Shown one piece after another: positions 13,643-13,728 of a DNA stretch of 13,728 bases (the first letter of the stretch is position 1; every line of letters begins with the position of its first letter). This DNA is from Chlorobiales bacterium (GTDB taxonomy: Bacteria; Bacteroidota; Chlorobiia; Chlorobiales; Chlorobiaceae). The stretch is taken from assembly GCA_022360415.1 (NCBI GenBank), contig JAKSDB010000343.1, positions 1 to 13,728 on the forward strand, read 5' to 3'. Under the pieces are notes generated by a model that saw only the letters and a list, made by a program, of their open reading frames with translations, ran no database searches and was not told where the DNA came from. A program made the position numbers and the translations under genes.

Positions 13643-13728
13643 TGTCGAACAATTCAGTTACTAAAGGTCTGGACATCAACATGCTCCAGAAAAAGAAGGT
13701 CCATGAGTTGAATGCTTTAGCCAAGGAG
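13642..13728 (+). CDS. rho: Probable transcription termination factor Rho, N-terminal fragment (runs off right edge)
   Basis: Only 29 codons are visible, open to the last base. The stretch LDINMLQKKKVHELNALAKE resembles the start of the Rho N-terminal domain, a small helical domain whose usual form is a leucine-rich helix followed by ELxxLAK. Rho is a hexameric RNA-dependent ATPase that ends transcription. The ATPase and RNA-binding parts lie outside the window, so the identification rests on this short match and on my memory of Rho N-termini in green sulfur bacteria. The SAP-like Rho_N domain also occurs in other proteins. Confidence 0.6.
   Translation, partial: MSNNSVTKGLDINMLQKKKVHELNALAKE

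Noticed and set aside
1..13728. CRISPR arrays, tRNA or rRNA genes, insertion-sequence transposases, toxin-antitoxin or defence genes
   Set aside because: None was recognised on either strand. Coding space is filled by known housekeeping families, so I do not claim a new system beyond the intergenic repeats.

Overview
The window reads as a stretch of chromosome from a Gram-negative bacterium, most likely a green sulfur bacterium (Chlorobiota; Chlorobium, Chlorobaculum or Prosthecochloris type). The clues are an outer-membrane biogenesis pair (Skp/OmpH and LptC-like), a type 2 (FMN) isopentenyl diphosphate isomerase next to a GGPP-type prenyl synthase, moderate GC content and the housekeeping gene set. 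The phylum is inferred from protein character and gene order recalled from memory; no search was run.

From left to right, the minus strand carries three gene groups. The first, 2224 down to 1, is ompH/skp - lptC-like lipoprotein - panD - glmU (N-terminal part only; it runs off the left edge). The second, 5813 down to 2596, is fni (idi-2) - prenyl diphosphate synthase - dprA. It is tightly packed, with a 7-base gap followed by an 11-base overlap. The third, 10543 down to 7267, is a phosphohexomutase (GlmM-like) followed after 19 bases by an MsbA-like ABC exporter. A lone plus-strand FtsX/LolC-type permease (5975-7243) is divergent from fni and convergent with the exporter. From 10938 rightward everything is plus strand: rpsT, ruvA, folC and the first 29 codons of a probable rho.

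Functionally these are ordinary core genes: envelope assembly (Skp, LptC, exporter, permease), aminosugar supply for peptidoglycan and LPS (GlmM, GlmU), isoprenoids (Fni, prenyl synthase), pantothenate (PanD) and folate (FolC) cofactors, DNA processing (DprA, RuvA), the ribosome (S20) and transcription termination (Rho). No mobile-element gene, CRISPR array, tRNA or rRNA was seen.

The most interesting content is between the genes. Two copies of one dispersed, palindromic repeat (about 145-160 bases each) sit about 8 kb apart, one after dprA and one between glmM and rpsT. Their cores are about 85% identical by hand count, while their outer arms differ in sequence but still self-pair. There is also a block of degenerate 7-base tandem repeats between lptC and ompH, a pair of tandem intrinsic terminators separating the dprA and ompH transcription units, and a tiny leader ORF overlapping the rho start. 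I found no convincing new multi-gene system.
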